This document shows, piece after piece, positions 41,601 to 52,200 of a stretch of 64,000 bases of DNA. The stretch covers positions 992,001 through 1,056,000 of the forward strand of contig JAMZAV010000358.1 of NCBI GenBank assembly GCA_024449915.1, given 5' to 3'. The notes under the pieces are model-generated. The model did no database searches. It worked only from the letters and a program-made list of their open reading frames with translations, and was not told the DNA's origin. This DNA comes from Sweltsa coloradensis. Lineage: Eukaryota > Arthropoda > Insecta > Plecoptera > Chloroperlidae. Every line of letters starts with the position of its first letter. Within the stretch, counting starts at the first letter, position 1. A program made the position numbers and the translations under genes.

Positions 41601-44083
41601 CTTGGTGATTGGACGAACCATTCTCATACAACGACCAATAATGTAGCGCGCTGTTCCCTTGCTGTTCCAGCCCGTCGATCCGATGGCCAGGTAAATCGGC
41701 GCGCATTTTACACAGCCCGTCGATTCGACCGGCGAGAAAGCCGATGGGTTAAAAATTAATCTAATTAATTATTATTAAATTAAATTATTAATGTTTGTAG
41801 GGAGAAATGAATGATGATGAGAGGAAATGTAGATTGTAGAAGACTACAAATATGGAGGTACCAAGGCTGAAGAAGAGGAAAATAATAAAAAGACAAATCT
41901 GCCACCGACCAGATGGGCAACTGCAGAAACCAACAACAACTAGGGCTAGGCCTAGGCCTATGCATCAATATGCCTACCCTACTTACATTAACTTTTGCCG
42001 TATAAAAGAAATTGATAACATCTTCCAAGATATCGTATTCAATGTCGTGAAGGTTGATTTTGTCTTGTTTGGCTTCTTTCATTTCCAAACAAAACATGGC
42101 CCTGGAACAGTAAAGCATGGAACATGAGCTTTGAGCTACCTACTGATGGGACATATGGGACAAAGCAAAAATTTTCCAATTAGGCCCAGTTCCCAAACCG
42201 TTATAAGGAATTGTTATTGTAATTTAAGGAGTTCAAGTCCCTTGATTGGTGTGTAATATTTTACTGGCCTGTCAAAATGAAATAACAACTTCTGATTGTC
42301 AGTCATTAGACTAAAGGGCCATTCACAACTAACTTAGTAGCTAACTTAGCCTCTAACTTAAAGGTTTGTCTTATGGAAAACAACACGTCTGTTCATGACC
42401 AAACTTAGCCTTTAACTTGCACTTATCAGCAACCGAATGTTTGCAAACTCCAAGGTTTTACTTAGCAGCTAACTTAACATTAAGCTTTTAACCAATCAGA
42501 GAGAGACTCGAGCCGACAATTTCCTGTCATATCCGATTGAAAACGTAAACAAACAGCAAAAATGGATCCCAAGGAACATCAGCTATTGTTCGATGAAAAG
42601 CTATTGAACGAATTCATGAAAAGGCCACTGCTATATGAAAAATCTTCGTCTTTATACAAAGATAAGAATATAAAAGAAAACATTTGGCTATCGATTGGGG
42701 CAGAAATGTCAACTGACCGTCAGTATTATTAACGTTTATTGCGGTACTAGGCCTAGCCCCCAGCTAGGGCTAGGCCATGTTAGGTTATGTAAGGCTTACG
42801 TCACGCTGTCTTAAATAAATACGTTTATTATTTTTACCATCAATTATTGTTTAATAAACTGTACAGTCTATAGTCAATCAATTCTATAATGCTACCTAAG
42901 TAGAGCTAGGCTAGGCCTACTTACTGAATGCTGAATGTTATTGTATGTCAAGCATTGGCGCGATAAAAGTAAACACTGCAAATCTGTGTTGTGATTGGTT
43001 TAAAAACATCTATCATGCACAGCCACCTAAAGTTAGAGGCGACGGTATGGCTGTAAAGCACTCTGCCACGAGCAACATCTAGGAGGCAGTGGCTGTTAAG
43101 TTAGCGGCCTAAATATCTATCATGAACAGCAACCTAAAGTTAGAGGCTAAGTTAGCTGCTAAGTTAGAGGCCTAAGTTGGTTATGAATGAGCCTTAAGGA
43201 TTATCGACATCTGATTGGTTCATCGTAGCTAAGGATTTTACAGTTATAGCCTATTACAATTTCTAATGACAAGACCAAAAGAAAACCAACTTAGGCCTAA
43301 CTCGTAAATTCTATCCCCCTATGACTTGGCCCTTCATCAAATAAAATAATGATGGACGAAACAATGAATCCTCGCAAGGGCAACATGCTTCCCGCGCAAA
43401 TTTTTCAACGAATGCTGCCAACCGTGTACCTAACAACAAGTATTCCCAACCTCGTTTTTAGCGGAAAGGATTTCGGGTGCGCTCTTATCAAAAATATCCT
43501 AGAACTAGCGCGGCAGGTAACTAGGCGGAAAGGTCGACTAACCTAACGTAAGTAGTTTTGTGACGGAAAGGATTTCGGGTGCGTATGAACCTGTTTCTAA
43601 TGTAGTTACTATCGCATTGTGTAAGTTGGCTGCAGTGGAGATGCGCGCCCACGTCGGTTTGAACCAGGGTACCCTATACGATAGTATTACCCATAATGAG
43701 AATTTAACTATAGAGGGCCTATGGTGTGTTTAAGTCACAATCAATCAACTCCTTACGATGGTGTGGAAACTAGGCTAGGCTTTACAGTACTCCGAGCTAG
43801 CCTAGGCCCAGACACTCGGACCCTCTAAGACCTAGGCTCTGGCTACAGGTAGGCCTCGGCCCTAAACTGGATCTAGTCCTGGTAGTTAGATTTTAAATAC
43901 TTACTGGAAATAAGGTGATGCAGCTGCTAGGATAACTTTGTGGGCCATGATTTCCATTTTGTCGACTACTAACACAATGTCGCACAAGATTCTTGCAGCT
44001 TTCATTCCCTCGATGTTTTGTAAGAGACATATTGGATATAATGTATCACCATACGCTAGCATATCAGAATCTAAGCTTTCCAT
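32412..44083 (-). CDS. BTB-BACK-Kelch (KLHL-type) protein, complete, 602 residues
   Basis: KLHL proteins are usually substrate adaptors for CUL3 ubiquitin ligases: the BTB domain binds CUL3 and the kelch propeller binds the target. Eight exons join in frame: 44083-43905, 42101-41987, 40200-39898, 39150-38866, 38275-38068, 36772-36594, 36398-36112, 32664-32412. The BTB domain is about residues 30-130 (CDIVLVVDKMEIMAHKVILAAASPYF), BACK about 135-245 (..EGILRWIKYDL), and six kelch repeats run from 295 to 597, each with the GG pair and a spaced Tyr/Trp. The length is typical of the family. The exact KLHL orthologue is not recognised, so no symbol is given and the substrate is unknown. Introns carry a Harbinger element, a piggyBac-like MITE, LINE remnants and a minisatellite. 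Confidence 0.93.
32731..33056. repeat. 52-bp minisatellite, six copies plus a partial
   Basis: Unit landmarks are aacaacaaagcatagcatag, tggggtgagggttacgctag and agatattagttc, 52 bp in total. Copies start at 32731, 32783, 32835, 32887, 32939 and 32991, with a remnant after. Only a few bases differ between copies, suggesting recent expansion in the last Kelch-like intron. Confidence 0.93.
34660..34960. repeat. Internal repeat, copy 1 (in hAT)
   Basis: Landmarks cccactacttttttctaaaa, accaaatgcactctaaaa, ttcgcctgcggcgcagttgt and ttggggggcaggcccccc recur in the block at 35470-35700. The ggggggcaggcccccc part is a short G/C stem. Confidence 0.7.
35470..35700. repeat. Internal repeat, copy 2 (in hAT)
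   Basis: This is the diverged second copy of the block at 34660-34960, with cagcccactacttttttcta, ttcgcatgcagcgcttttgt and a ggggggcagagcctcccccc stem. Spacing of about 800 bp suggests an internal duplication of the element. Confidence 0.7.
36112..36398 (-). CDS. Kelch-like gene exon 7 (kelch repeats 3-5)
   Basis: It carries AYDEPQDVWRESVPMS, LYAVGGLDPEGN..VERFDPSLRRW and YILGGFDGTFWLKSVER. The acceptor is GGTTCCAG|GCG and the donor AGAG|GTACAG, phase 2. Confidence 0.92.
36594..36772 (-). CDS. Kelch-like gene exon 6 (kelch repeats 2-3)
   Basis: It completes GGKNGPQTLDAVECYN..W and starts the next repeat with LYVAGGLSPEGFQDKVW. The acceptor is TTCTCCAG|GT and the donor GTGTGG|GTACGT, phase 0. 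Confidence 0.92.
37160..37560 (-). repeat. Dispersed repeat family, copy 3
   Basis: On the minus strand the order aaaatcgtaaaattgcgat, gagaaataattt, gttctaagctcagagatttc, gaaggcctccagaaaatgtc and ggtttagccgg parallels copies at 10672 and 27840. A related half-unit follows at 37395-37545. It lies in Kelch-like intron 5. Confidence 0.5.
38068..38275 (-). CDS. Kelch-like gene exon 5 (kelch repeat 1)
   Basis: It starts VLLAIGGESIGMALCNVECF, continues with YDKWKCV of the first kelch repeat and ends YVIG. The acceptor is CTGGCCAG|GTG and the donor ATAG|GTAGGT, phase 1. The second G of the next GG pair comes from exon 6. Confidence 0.92.
38866..39150 (-). CDS. Kelch-like gene exon 4 (BACK and linker)
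   Basis: Ninety-five codons starting GILRWIKYDLPAR, the end of the BACK core (AVLRWV.HD in relatives), then a linker before the propeller. The acceptor is CTCCCTAG|GGC and the donor GAG|GTAAGC, phase 0. The sequence is GC-rich. Confidence 0.92.
39898..40200 (-). CDS. Kelch-like gene exon 3 (BTB end and BACK)
   Basis: One hundred and one codons: NVYALMEVADLFQVSTLRKNC (the 3-box region) and the first BACK helices. The acceptor is GTTTGCAG|ATC. The donor GAG|GTTCGT is a weak match to consensus but is the only site that joins to exon 4 in frame with a normal BACK sequence. Confidence 0.9.
40575..41192 (+). mobile_element. LINE C-family 3' remnant (LINE E)
   Basis: Frame-shifted pieces read LNFVMRT.KGAGRE, then KLVRPQW, then further RT C-terminal blocks. 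The same [14 protein letters not shown] wording occurs in LINE C at 23960-24020. The end is a gaggaagaagaggagggaag tail. It is strongly decayed. Confidence 0.65.
41197..41748. mobile_element. piggyBac-like MITE (552 bp)
   Basis: The ends are cccatcggcttacc and, on the other strand, cccatcggctttct, with TTAA on both sides (41193-41196 and 41749-41752). TTAA targets and CCC termini are the piggyBac pattern. There is no transposase; Kolobok-type elements also use TTAA, so the family is inferred. It lies in Kelch-like intron 2. Confidence 0.78.
41987..42101 (-). CDS. Kelch-like gene exon 2 (BTB)
   Basis: It completes a Gln codon, then AMFCLEMKEAKQDKI and ILEDVINFFYTAKV, the helical end of BTB. 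The acceptor is TGTTCCAG|G and the donor AAT|GTAAGT, phase 0. In many KLHLs this region reads RAMFTGEM.E; a Q replaces the usual R. Confidence 0.92.
42315..43194 (+). mobile_element. PIF/Harbinger-type element, copy 2 (880 bp, uninterrupted)
   Basis: The left end agggccattcacaactaac and, on the other strand, the right end aggctcattcataaccaac are flanked by TAA (42312-42314 and 43195-43197). It matches copy 1 (3940-9961) over its whole length in inverse orientation, apart from the LINE insertion there. It encodes a MADF-like ORF at 42562-42732 but no DDE nuclease, so it would need help in trans. It lies in intron 1 of the Kelch-like gene. Confidence 0.85.
42562..42732 (+). CDS. MADF-like 56-residue ORF in the Harbinger element
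   Basis: ATG at 42562 opens [20 protein letters not shown] and includes RPLLYEKSSSLYKDKNIKEN followed by [10 protein letters not shown], then TAA. The spacing of hydrophobic, RP-LY, YKD and W-I residues is that of the N-terminal half of a MADF (Myb/SANT-like) DNA-binding domain. Full-length Harbinger elements carry such a protein next to a DDE nuclease and use it for targeting and nuclear import. The domain appears cut short, so this may be a leftover first exon of a deleted autonomous parent. Expression is unknown. Confidence 0.6.
   Translation: MDPKEHQLLFDEKLLNEFMKRPLLYEKSSSLYKDKNIKENIWLSIGAEMSTDRQYY
43905..44083 (-). CDS. Kelch-like gene exon 1 (BTB start)
   Basis: ATG at 44083 opens MESLDSDMLAYGDTLYP. 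The BTB core CDIVLVV....AHKVILAAASPYF follows. The donor is CA|GTAAGT, phase 2. The start sits about 30 residues before the BTB core, usual for the family. Confidence 0.9.
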
Positions 44084-44779
44084 TTTAAAGAGTCGTTGTG
44101 TTTTGTCATGTAGGCCCTAAACACATAAGAAAGATTCTTGCCTCCACATTTACTGGCATTGGAACATTAAAAAAGAGGAACCTAACCTAAAAATCTGAGG
44201 ACAAAACCAATGTCCTAGGCCTATCATAACATGTATAGGCTAGTCTGCCTTTGTGTGAAATACATACATACGATTAGGGCTCAACTTTGGCATCTAGGGC
44301 CTAGGCCATACCACCATGGCCTAGGCGCTATATAAAAACTGCTGGCCTAGGTAGCCCTAAATGTCATAATATGTCTAAGATAATACCTAAATATAAGTAT
44401 ATACAAATATATAAACAAAGACTTAGTAATAAGCTAATAGACTCATATAATATAATGTAGGTAAAATACATAAATAAGTCACCAATTCACATTAAGTTAA
44501 AAGCTCTTATAAACACCACATTTTTTAAGGTTTACGACAAAAGTTAACATTTTCTTTTAAAAACAAAAACAATTGCACAGCTGATGTCACACCGCCTTTG
44601 TGGTTTTCATTTCCCACAGCCTTTGTGATCCATAGTCATATTTGTTGTTGTTGTTGTAATTTATTCTTTCTAATTTTAATAATTTTGTACTGCTTCTATA
44701 TTTTATTCATCCAATGTTTTGACTTTTAATGGTCATCAAAGCCAATTTGACCCGTAAGTAACAAGTAGTTTACTTCTCG

Positions 44780-45500
44780 AAACCAGTGGCGAGCTCTGGC
44801 CATTCCTCCTTTCCCTATTTCTTTGACGAAGAGTACGACTTCTGTGCTGGAGTGTCTGCGGTCCAGATTACCCGTGGCTGGATATGTGCAGCATTGGCGT
44901 TCACCACTGTGTGGGCTCTCTCACATTTCCCCAAGTTAGATTATCATTCACCTATCATCCCTCTCCGACCATCCCCTTGGTTAGTGCAAGTCTGCAAAAA
45001 TAAGCCAAAATTCATTATAATAATAATCAAACACCCGGTTCCAACATAAGTCAGGTCGGGGGGTGACGTATCACCAGTTTCTCGGGCTGTGGACTTTCAG
45101 TGCTTGCTAGCCAGGCTGAACACCTCCTCATCTACTTCGATGTCTTCTTTTGACAGGTATTTCTACCTGTTCTCTCCATTTCTTTCTATCCTCCCAGTCT
45201 TTCTTCATTAATTCTATCCCATGATTTCCCTCTTTCTTCAAGTTTCTTTTTATTTGGTCCCTCCATCTACTCTTGGGCATCCAACTTTTCTTACTCCTCC
45301 CAATGTGCGTTCAAATTCTCTTCTTGGGATTCTATCTTGTTTCATTCTTTGTACGTGCCCATACCATCAGTCTTTCTCTTCCTATTGTATTTCGTAGCCT
45401 TCCCACTCCTAGTTGGTTTCTTATTGTTTTGCGCCGTACATTGTGTATTTTTGTTAAGGCTACAGAACTTCATTACCGGTATTATTATAAATTATTATTT
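44780..45500 (-). mobile_element. LINE A-like 3' fragment
   Basis: The plus strand has pyrimidine-rich text (ctctccatttctttctatcc, tcttgggcatccaac, cctcccaatgtgcgttcaaa) that reads on the minus strand as the basic C-terminal RT tail seen in LINE A at 4450-4750. Its minus-strand 3' side carries an ATT/TAT-rich tail near 45000-45030. No RT core motifs remain. Confidence 0.4.
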
Positions 45501-45559
45501 ATTCAATGATAGAATTTGTTATTCACCGTTGTAAATACAGCTAGCTCTACATTGGGTCA

Positions 45560-48530
45560 ATAAATCTTCTTCAGTCCCGCCACCAAATTCCAGTCACCAC
45601 ATCTTTACCCACACAGGGGCTAATAAATCTACGACCAATTTCCACACAACGTGAAATCTACTACACCAACATGAGGAAGGAAGAGGCTCAAGAGTAAATG
45701 AAAACCTGTAGGCCTACTTCAAATATAAAAAAAACTTTTATTTGGCCAGCCTGTTGGAACATAGTTACAAATTGTAGGATATATATACTAGTGACCTGAT
45801 TAATTTTTGGTAAATGTGAACACTTTCGATAATTATTTGTGTATTACGAAATGTCCAAGCCAATCTATTAACGGCCAATGCCAATAAGAGGCCATTTCAA
45901 ACATAGGCTGACGCTTCACTTAAATTGCCTCATGCAATAATGCTACAGCTTACAGGTCAAGGTGTCTGGGTAAATGACTGGCAAAACAATATTGGTTACA
46001 CAAGAAATTAGAACTGCACAGTCTCCACGGCTACTACAGCAACTGGAAGGGCTGTGCCACGGAAAGAGTGCATTTCAAGAATTAAAACTCGTTTTTTTAA
46101 TGTTCCCTCTTGTAATTTGAGTTAAATGTGAGTTGTCAGATAAAAGACAACAATTAAGAAAAAATTATTTGCTACGTTGGGAAACCTTCTCTCACGAAAC
46201 AGATTGGAAGTCGAGATTCAACATTGACAATCGGTTAAGACAGTTGAAACTCTACATTACCACAAACTTTCTTCCAAACACATCTCCGATTGGTAATTAT
46301 AAAGAATCACTCAGCACAGCTTCATGATGTGTAGAGTCCTATCCACAGTTGCGTTAAGGATATCGCACAAAGAACAGAGTGTATACGCAAAAGCCGCGAA
46401 GCCGAAGCCCCATTAGGCTTTGCTCTTGTATATTGGTTGCCGAGTGATTCTTACTTTTGCCCTCCATTTTTATTGTTGAGAGCCAAAATGCTCGTAACTC
46501 TAGATTTAGAAGACCGTTTAGTGATTGGGATTGCTTACAAAAACTGAGACAGCACAATATGGTAAAACATCGTAACAAACTGTTTATCATCACACATACA
46601 AGGATGGATCTAGTTCGCTAACACCTTGCTCGTATGTACCTGCCTGCCTGATGTTGTTACATGTTTATGTTTGTAAATTACAGAAAAAAGCCTGAGAATT
46701 AAAAGTCTACAATGCAGTAAAATTTTAAAAAAATGTATCAGATTCAGAACTTACATCGATGGAAAAAGCAAATAGATCACAAAATTGAAAGTAATACTAC
46801 ATACATGATGGATTGCTACTAATGATGGATTCATAAAGTACTATTTATCCTAAGTAATAAATATCAACGATTTAGTGACATATCACAGCTTAAAAACAAA
46901 TTTTGCCAAAATATATATCAATTTGAATTCGGTATACGTATACTTTTCTTTAAAGGTCGGTAATAAAATAATACAGTTGGTAGCTTCAATTTAAATTCCA
47001 GGGGAACCGAAAATCCCCAGGTTGAATTTAAAAACTTGAATACAAGAAATTTACATTACAAGGACTTTCTCAAGGCCTAGACGTGCTCAGGTTTCTGACG
47101 ATTGTACATGAGGAAGAAAACTAGGTATTAAACAGGCTACTATCATGTGAAAATAACAAATCGTAGGACATTTCAAACTTGGTTGCTCCTTGGTTTCTAC
47201 ACAGGCACAGGCACAAAGTACTACTAGTTGAAATATAACTAGGGATTTTTATTATTAAATGCAGCTTAACAGTGAAATGTCCTATGATTTCTATTAAAAC
47301 ATGTTCTTTTGTTCATTAACGTCATTTGTTCGTTGACTTACAACAATGCCTACTTGCACAAGAATATTACCGCTATATATATTAGGAAGGCGATCGCTGA
47401 TGTATGGCAATATGTAGGCCAACAATTTACATGGCATCATGAGCATACAAAGAGTCTTAGAATAGCCAAAGCTTCTGTAGGTACTTAGTAGGTGAATAAA
47501 TAGTTTTAATGAATTACCGAATGACACAGGAAGCCTGATCAAACATCAATATGGCATCTTCCCATCTCCTGATTGGCAACACAAGTTTTCTAGTTCTAAA
47601 ATACGTACATATGCGTAAGATGCCATTTGTCAGTAGGACCTGTGCATTATATTAGCGAGAGATTACTGAAAGATTAGACCAATGTAATGGAAAGAGTCTA
47701 TGATTTGTAAAGCAAATTATTACCAGTGGTATACTGACTGGTAGGCACACTCTTGCAGCTGTTTATAATATGTATTACAACTATACATACTGTATACTGT
47801 CGGGAAACACCCGTACGTGGAATTGATAATATTTTATAAGATGCTTGTAGATGATAGATTTTGTACAATTGCAGTTTGCCTGTACAACGAAGTAAGTTTT
47901 GATCAAAATAGTTATCGATACCAACGGAATAGAACATCTTGTGAAACTTGTGTCAAACCAGTCTTGAGTGCAGGTAATGACACCAACATTGGAGTCAAGA
48001 CAATGGGCCATCAACCTTCACCATCATCATCAACAACCAACATGATTACCATATTGTCCCAAATATAAGAAAACATTTTCAGAAAGATTTATTGTCTCAA
48101 AAAACCACTTTGCCTTGCGAGCATTCAACTGATTTGGGTCAGAAATGGTGTGATGATTTCAAAAACCATTTGGAGGAGAAAACATAAATTTCATTAATTC
48201 CCCCCCGTGGGGTAGGGCTGCCATTACTGTAGGTAAGCCTAGACTTACATGATTATTTGTTGTAAAAAAAAACTTTTCAAAAACAGATCTAAATCTTCAG
48301 GGTAGTAGTCTTATAATAGGGGTCCTCTTATATTCGGTTTCGTATGGTACTAGTATCGCATATCTCTGTTTCGTCCAGCTTCACTACCATTATCTCTCGG
48401 AATATCAACCCAAATCATTAAAATACGGACTTCTCGAAACAAACTTTGAAACGTTACATTCCACAATCATGAAACCATTTGCTAAAAAAAGTTACGGGTA
48501 CTTATTTTTTTTGTATTTATAATTTTTTAG
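45560..48530. other. Intergenic space without recognisable gene
   Basis: It separates the Kelch-like gene start from the CAF1 3' end. It is AT-rich, open frames are short and none matches a family I know. A word at 47801-47850 (gggaaacacccgtacgtgg.attg) resembles 1409-1440, hinting at a dispersed repeat. Confidence 0.5.
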
Positions 48531-48539
48531 AAAGATGAT

Positions 48540-48545
48540 TTTATT
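48540..48545 (-). promoter_or_regulatory. Poly(A) signal of CAF1
   Basis: AATAAA on the minus strand lies about 70 bases after the CAF1 stop at 48615, a normal distance for a short 3' UTR. Confidence 0.6.
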
Positions 48546-48614
48546 ACAATATATTCTACCCAAACTTCATTGGGGAAATCTTACATAATAGCTTGAGTTA
48601 TACGTATGGTGGAT

Positions 48615-49225
48615 CTACGAGGAGTTGCTGTTGTCCCCGTTGTCGTGGTAACCCCCGCCCCCCCCGTTGTTGTTGACCACGTAGGAGGTGCCCAGGCCGT
48701 AGAGGTGGCCGCAATACTTGGCGTCGTCAATGTTGTCCTCGAAGAACATCTCCCGCATCTTGAAGAAGGCCATCCCGGTGAGGAGCGAGTCGCTCCCGGC
48801 CTGGTGCTGCGGCCCGATGCGCTCCAGGTCTAGCTGCTCCGCCACCTCCTGCAGCCCGCCCTTCAGGTTCTTGCAGCTCTTCATCAGGTACTTGATGTCG
48901 TACACAACCGGGAAGTACGCCCGCAAGTACTCGAAGAACTCGCTCTCCTCCGCGGGCAGGCTCTGGCTCGTCAGAAGCTTCAACAGGTAGCCGAAGTCGT
49001 AGCCGCTGTGGAAGCTGAGCCACTTGATGTTGTCCATGAGGACGATGCCCGACGACATGAGGAGCTCCGCAAAGTGGATCGGGTCGATTCCTTCCTCCTC
49101 GTGCTTCTTGAACTGGATCCCAGAGTTCTGCAGCAGGTCGATGGAGTCCTGGGCATACATGTCTTCGGACAAGTTGAACTTGAAGTTAAACTGCCACGTG
49201 GAATACGATCCCACCGGAGTTTGAC
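48615..49225 (-). CDS. CNOT7: CAF1 last exon (catalytic core and stop)
   Basis: It completes a Gly codon, then QTPVGSYSTWQFNFKFNLSE, MYAQDSIDLL, SFHSGYDFGYLLKLLT, YLMKSCKNLKGGLQEVAEQL, RIGPQHQAGSDSLLTGMAFF and DDAKYCGHLYGLG. A tail NNNGGGGGYHDNGDNSNSS is encoded by low-complexity GGC/AAC codons. The acceptor is TCCCCAG|GT and the stop TAG lies at 48615. Confidence 0.97.
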
Positions 49226-52200
49226 CTGGGGAGAGAATTACATTAATTGTATTCAATTTTTAATATCAATTAATAAGCATCACCTTCAAATGATGGTAGT
49301 GTTAAAAAACATACAAATTTCTGCTAGGGATTCTATATGCAAAAATAGTAAAATTAATGTAAAATTTTGTTTTGAATATGGTATTATTTCCTTTCGTTTT
49401 CGAATCCCAGCCACAATTAGTAGGGCAGCCTCTCTCGTTGCCACGGGTCTTGGTTCAAATCCAGGTCAAGACATGGTTCTTTTGTCTCCCGAGCACCAGA
49501 GTCTAGGAGGGAAGCCTCCTCACTGGTTGTGCTGTGTTGTGACTTTCCACCCTTCCTATCTCTAACCAATTCTACTAGAATGAATGAAGAGTCACCCTGG
49601 TCCAGCAACAGCAGGAGTGGCAGCTTTTCTCTTGTTGCCAAGGGTCCTGGTTCGAATCCAGGGTAAGTCAAGTCATGGATTTCTTGTCTCCCGAGCACCA
49701 GAGTTGGGGGGAAGCCCCCTTACTGTCTGTGCTGACTGTGTGCCCCAGTAGGAATGGTGTGTGAAGTAACCTTGCTGATGATGACAACATGCTTGCAGAA
49801 TTTACTTCTTGCGTGGCCCTACCACAGGTTTGGTTATGTGTTGTGAGTTTTGTTTGCATGTAGTTAGCTGATTTTTAGTGGCCACCATCCGCCTGATGAG
49901 TCCCAGAAGGACGAAACGCGTCGTGGATTAAGGTAACAAACAACTTTAAATTAGCTGCAGTTGTCATCAGCAGGTGAAAAGTTTTGTCGCCCCCAGCCCT
50001 TCAGGCTGGGTTTTATGTTCTCTATGCTTTCCCAACCTGTCAACCCTTCTCCAATCATACTAAACTAGCCGATTGGCCTTTTCCTATTTGTAAGATAATA
50101 TAATTAAGTTAGATATGCGTAATTATGACGTAGGTCTAGGCTTAGACCTACTGTATATTTTTAGAATCAGAAGTAAGTTTCTAGGCCGCGGCGCCTGCTA
50201 CGTAAACAAGAAGCCTAGGCCACCAATTCACGTCCCATTCCTTAAGTCTAGAGATGAACGGTTGAAAGTAAAACATAAATTTAGCCATGTAGCAGCTGCA
50301 TTATCTTTATTCCCTTGGGTATCAGTTGTGGTCAAAGAAAGCAGGAGACGTGCCATATTGCCACCCCTTTGATGCCGTATCCAACAAGTTATCAGCTCGT
50401 CGGCGTCGCGTAGTGATACATCAGCATTTTCATGACTCACGCTTTCGCGGCCACTAAAATTACTTCACATTTCAACAAAAACGACATAGGCCTACTCGAA
50501 ATATTGTGGCTTTAACATAGGGATGGGATAGTGTACACGTGTAAACGTTTTAATGCGATTACACGTTTACTGTTTCTACAAAAATAATAAACGTGTGTGC
50601 GTGTCCCTATGCTGTGTGCGGCCGGCCTTGCCTCACGAGAGAGGAGCAAACCTGTCTTGATAGCTCCGTCTTCCAGACTGACGCGGCGCAGGCGCACTGC
50701 GCAGAAGGCGTATAGTGAGACAAAGTGCTATCTCTACAGCTCTCCGTGTAGGTCGGACCATCATGGTGGGTTCACAAGCCGACGTTGCGACGTTAATGTG
50801 TTAAGTGTACACAAGTGCACAGAACAATAAAAGACTCGCTAAAATGCCAACAAGTAGCTCCATTCTTCGTTTTCGTAGATATTTACATCATTTTAGGCTT
50901 GTATGCTGAACTTCCGGCGACGTTCCGGCGTGGAAAATAGGAATCGGTTCTATTTTTGACGACGTCGGAAGGGGAGGGGCACGTCGCGTCGTCCCGTCCC
51001 CTGATTGGTCGATAGCTCACTTCCCTTGTCGCAACGTCGGCTTGTGAACCCACCATGACGCGTCGCGTCTTGCATCATCACACTGAACTCGGGACCTGCG
51101 CAGAGACGTACTTACCATACTCGATCGCTACCAGCTGACGCGTGAATAGGCGCTACACCAATAAAATAGATCGCGTACTGGAAATCAATTTTTTTTTTTA
51201 GCAAGTGGCAAACATAACAATGTGTACGTGTACACGCGCTGACAGCCAAGAGTGTGCACGTTTAGGAAAGTACACGCATTTGCCCATCCCTACTTTAACA
51301 CGATGTCTACGCATAAGAATATCCGCCATAACCTTGCTTTACAACAGCTGATGGCCGATGCAAGCCGTCTGGGACACTGACGTCATTTATACGTCACTCT
51401 TGTCTCGTCGCGCGTTCGGCCAATCACAATAAGCGATATTGAATCCTCGACCAATCGCAATAACCGTTACTAAATCCTCGACCAACCACAGCGCAGCTTG
51501 CTTGCGAGCTAGTCTGCAGGCACACTCAATTCTCGGGAGAAGGCTTAGAAGGATATCACCCGTAGGCTACAGTTCGAGGTGTGAAACATGGCGGACAAAA
51601 GTTATTACGCGATTCAATTTGACCTTGAAATTAATTACCTGTTTATTGTTCTGATTAATAAACATTTGAATTGCACACAATATTTATTGCAAAATAGCAT
51701 GTAACTGCTAATAAACCTGTTCAAATTTGAATTATACAAATTGTGGATGAGAGCCTTGTGAAGGCTGTAGATATGAGTACATATGAAGATTTTAAGAAGC
51801 ATTGTAGGTAAGACTAGATGAGACCGAATAATACGGAATGAGAACATCCAAGATCAAGCAGGCGTGAGGAATTTAATGGAGCAAATTGGAGAGAGAAGAT
51901 TAAAGTGGTTCGGATAATGTCAAAAGGATGGAAAGAACGAGATTACCGAGAAGGATGATTGAATTGGAAATTCCAGATAGGAGACCAAGGGGGGGCACGA
52001 CCACGACAACAATGGCAGAATAGTGTGAGAAAAGATGTGGAACAGCGAGGAGGAGACTGGAATGTGGTGGAAGGAGAGGAGTGGTGGCAGGACAGAAGAA
52101 GATGGAGAGGCCTGTCGTCAATGCCGACCCAACGCAGAGTTGGATGTGGCAACAGATAATGATGAATGATTTTACATTGCAAATCCCTATTAGCATGTGT

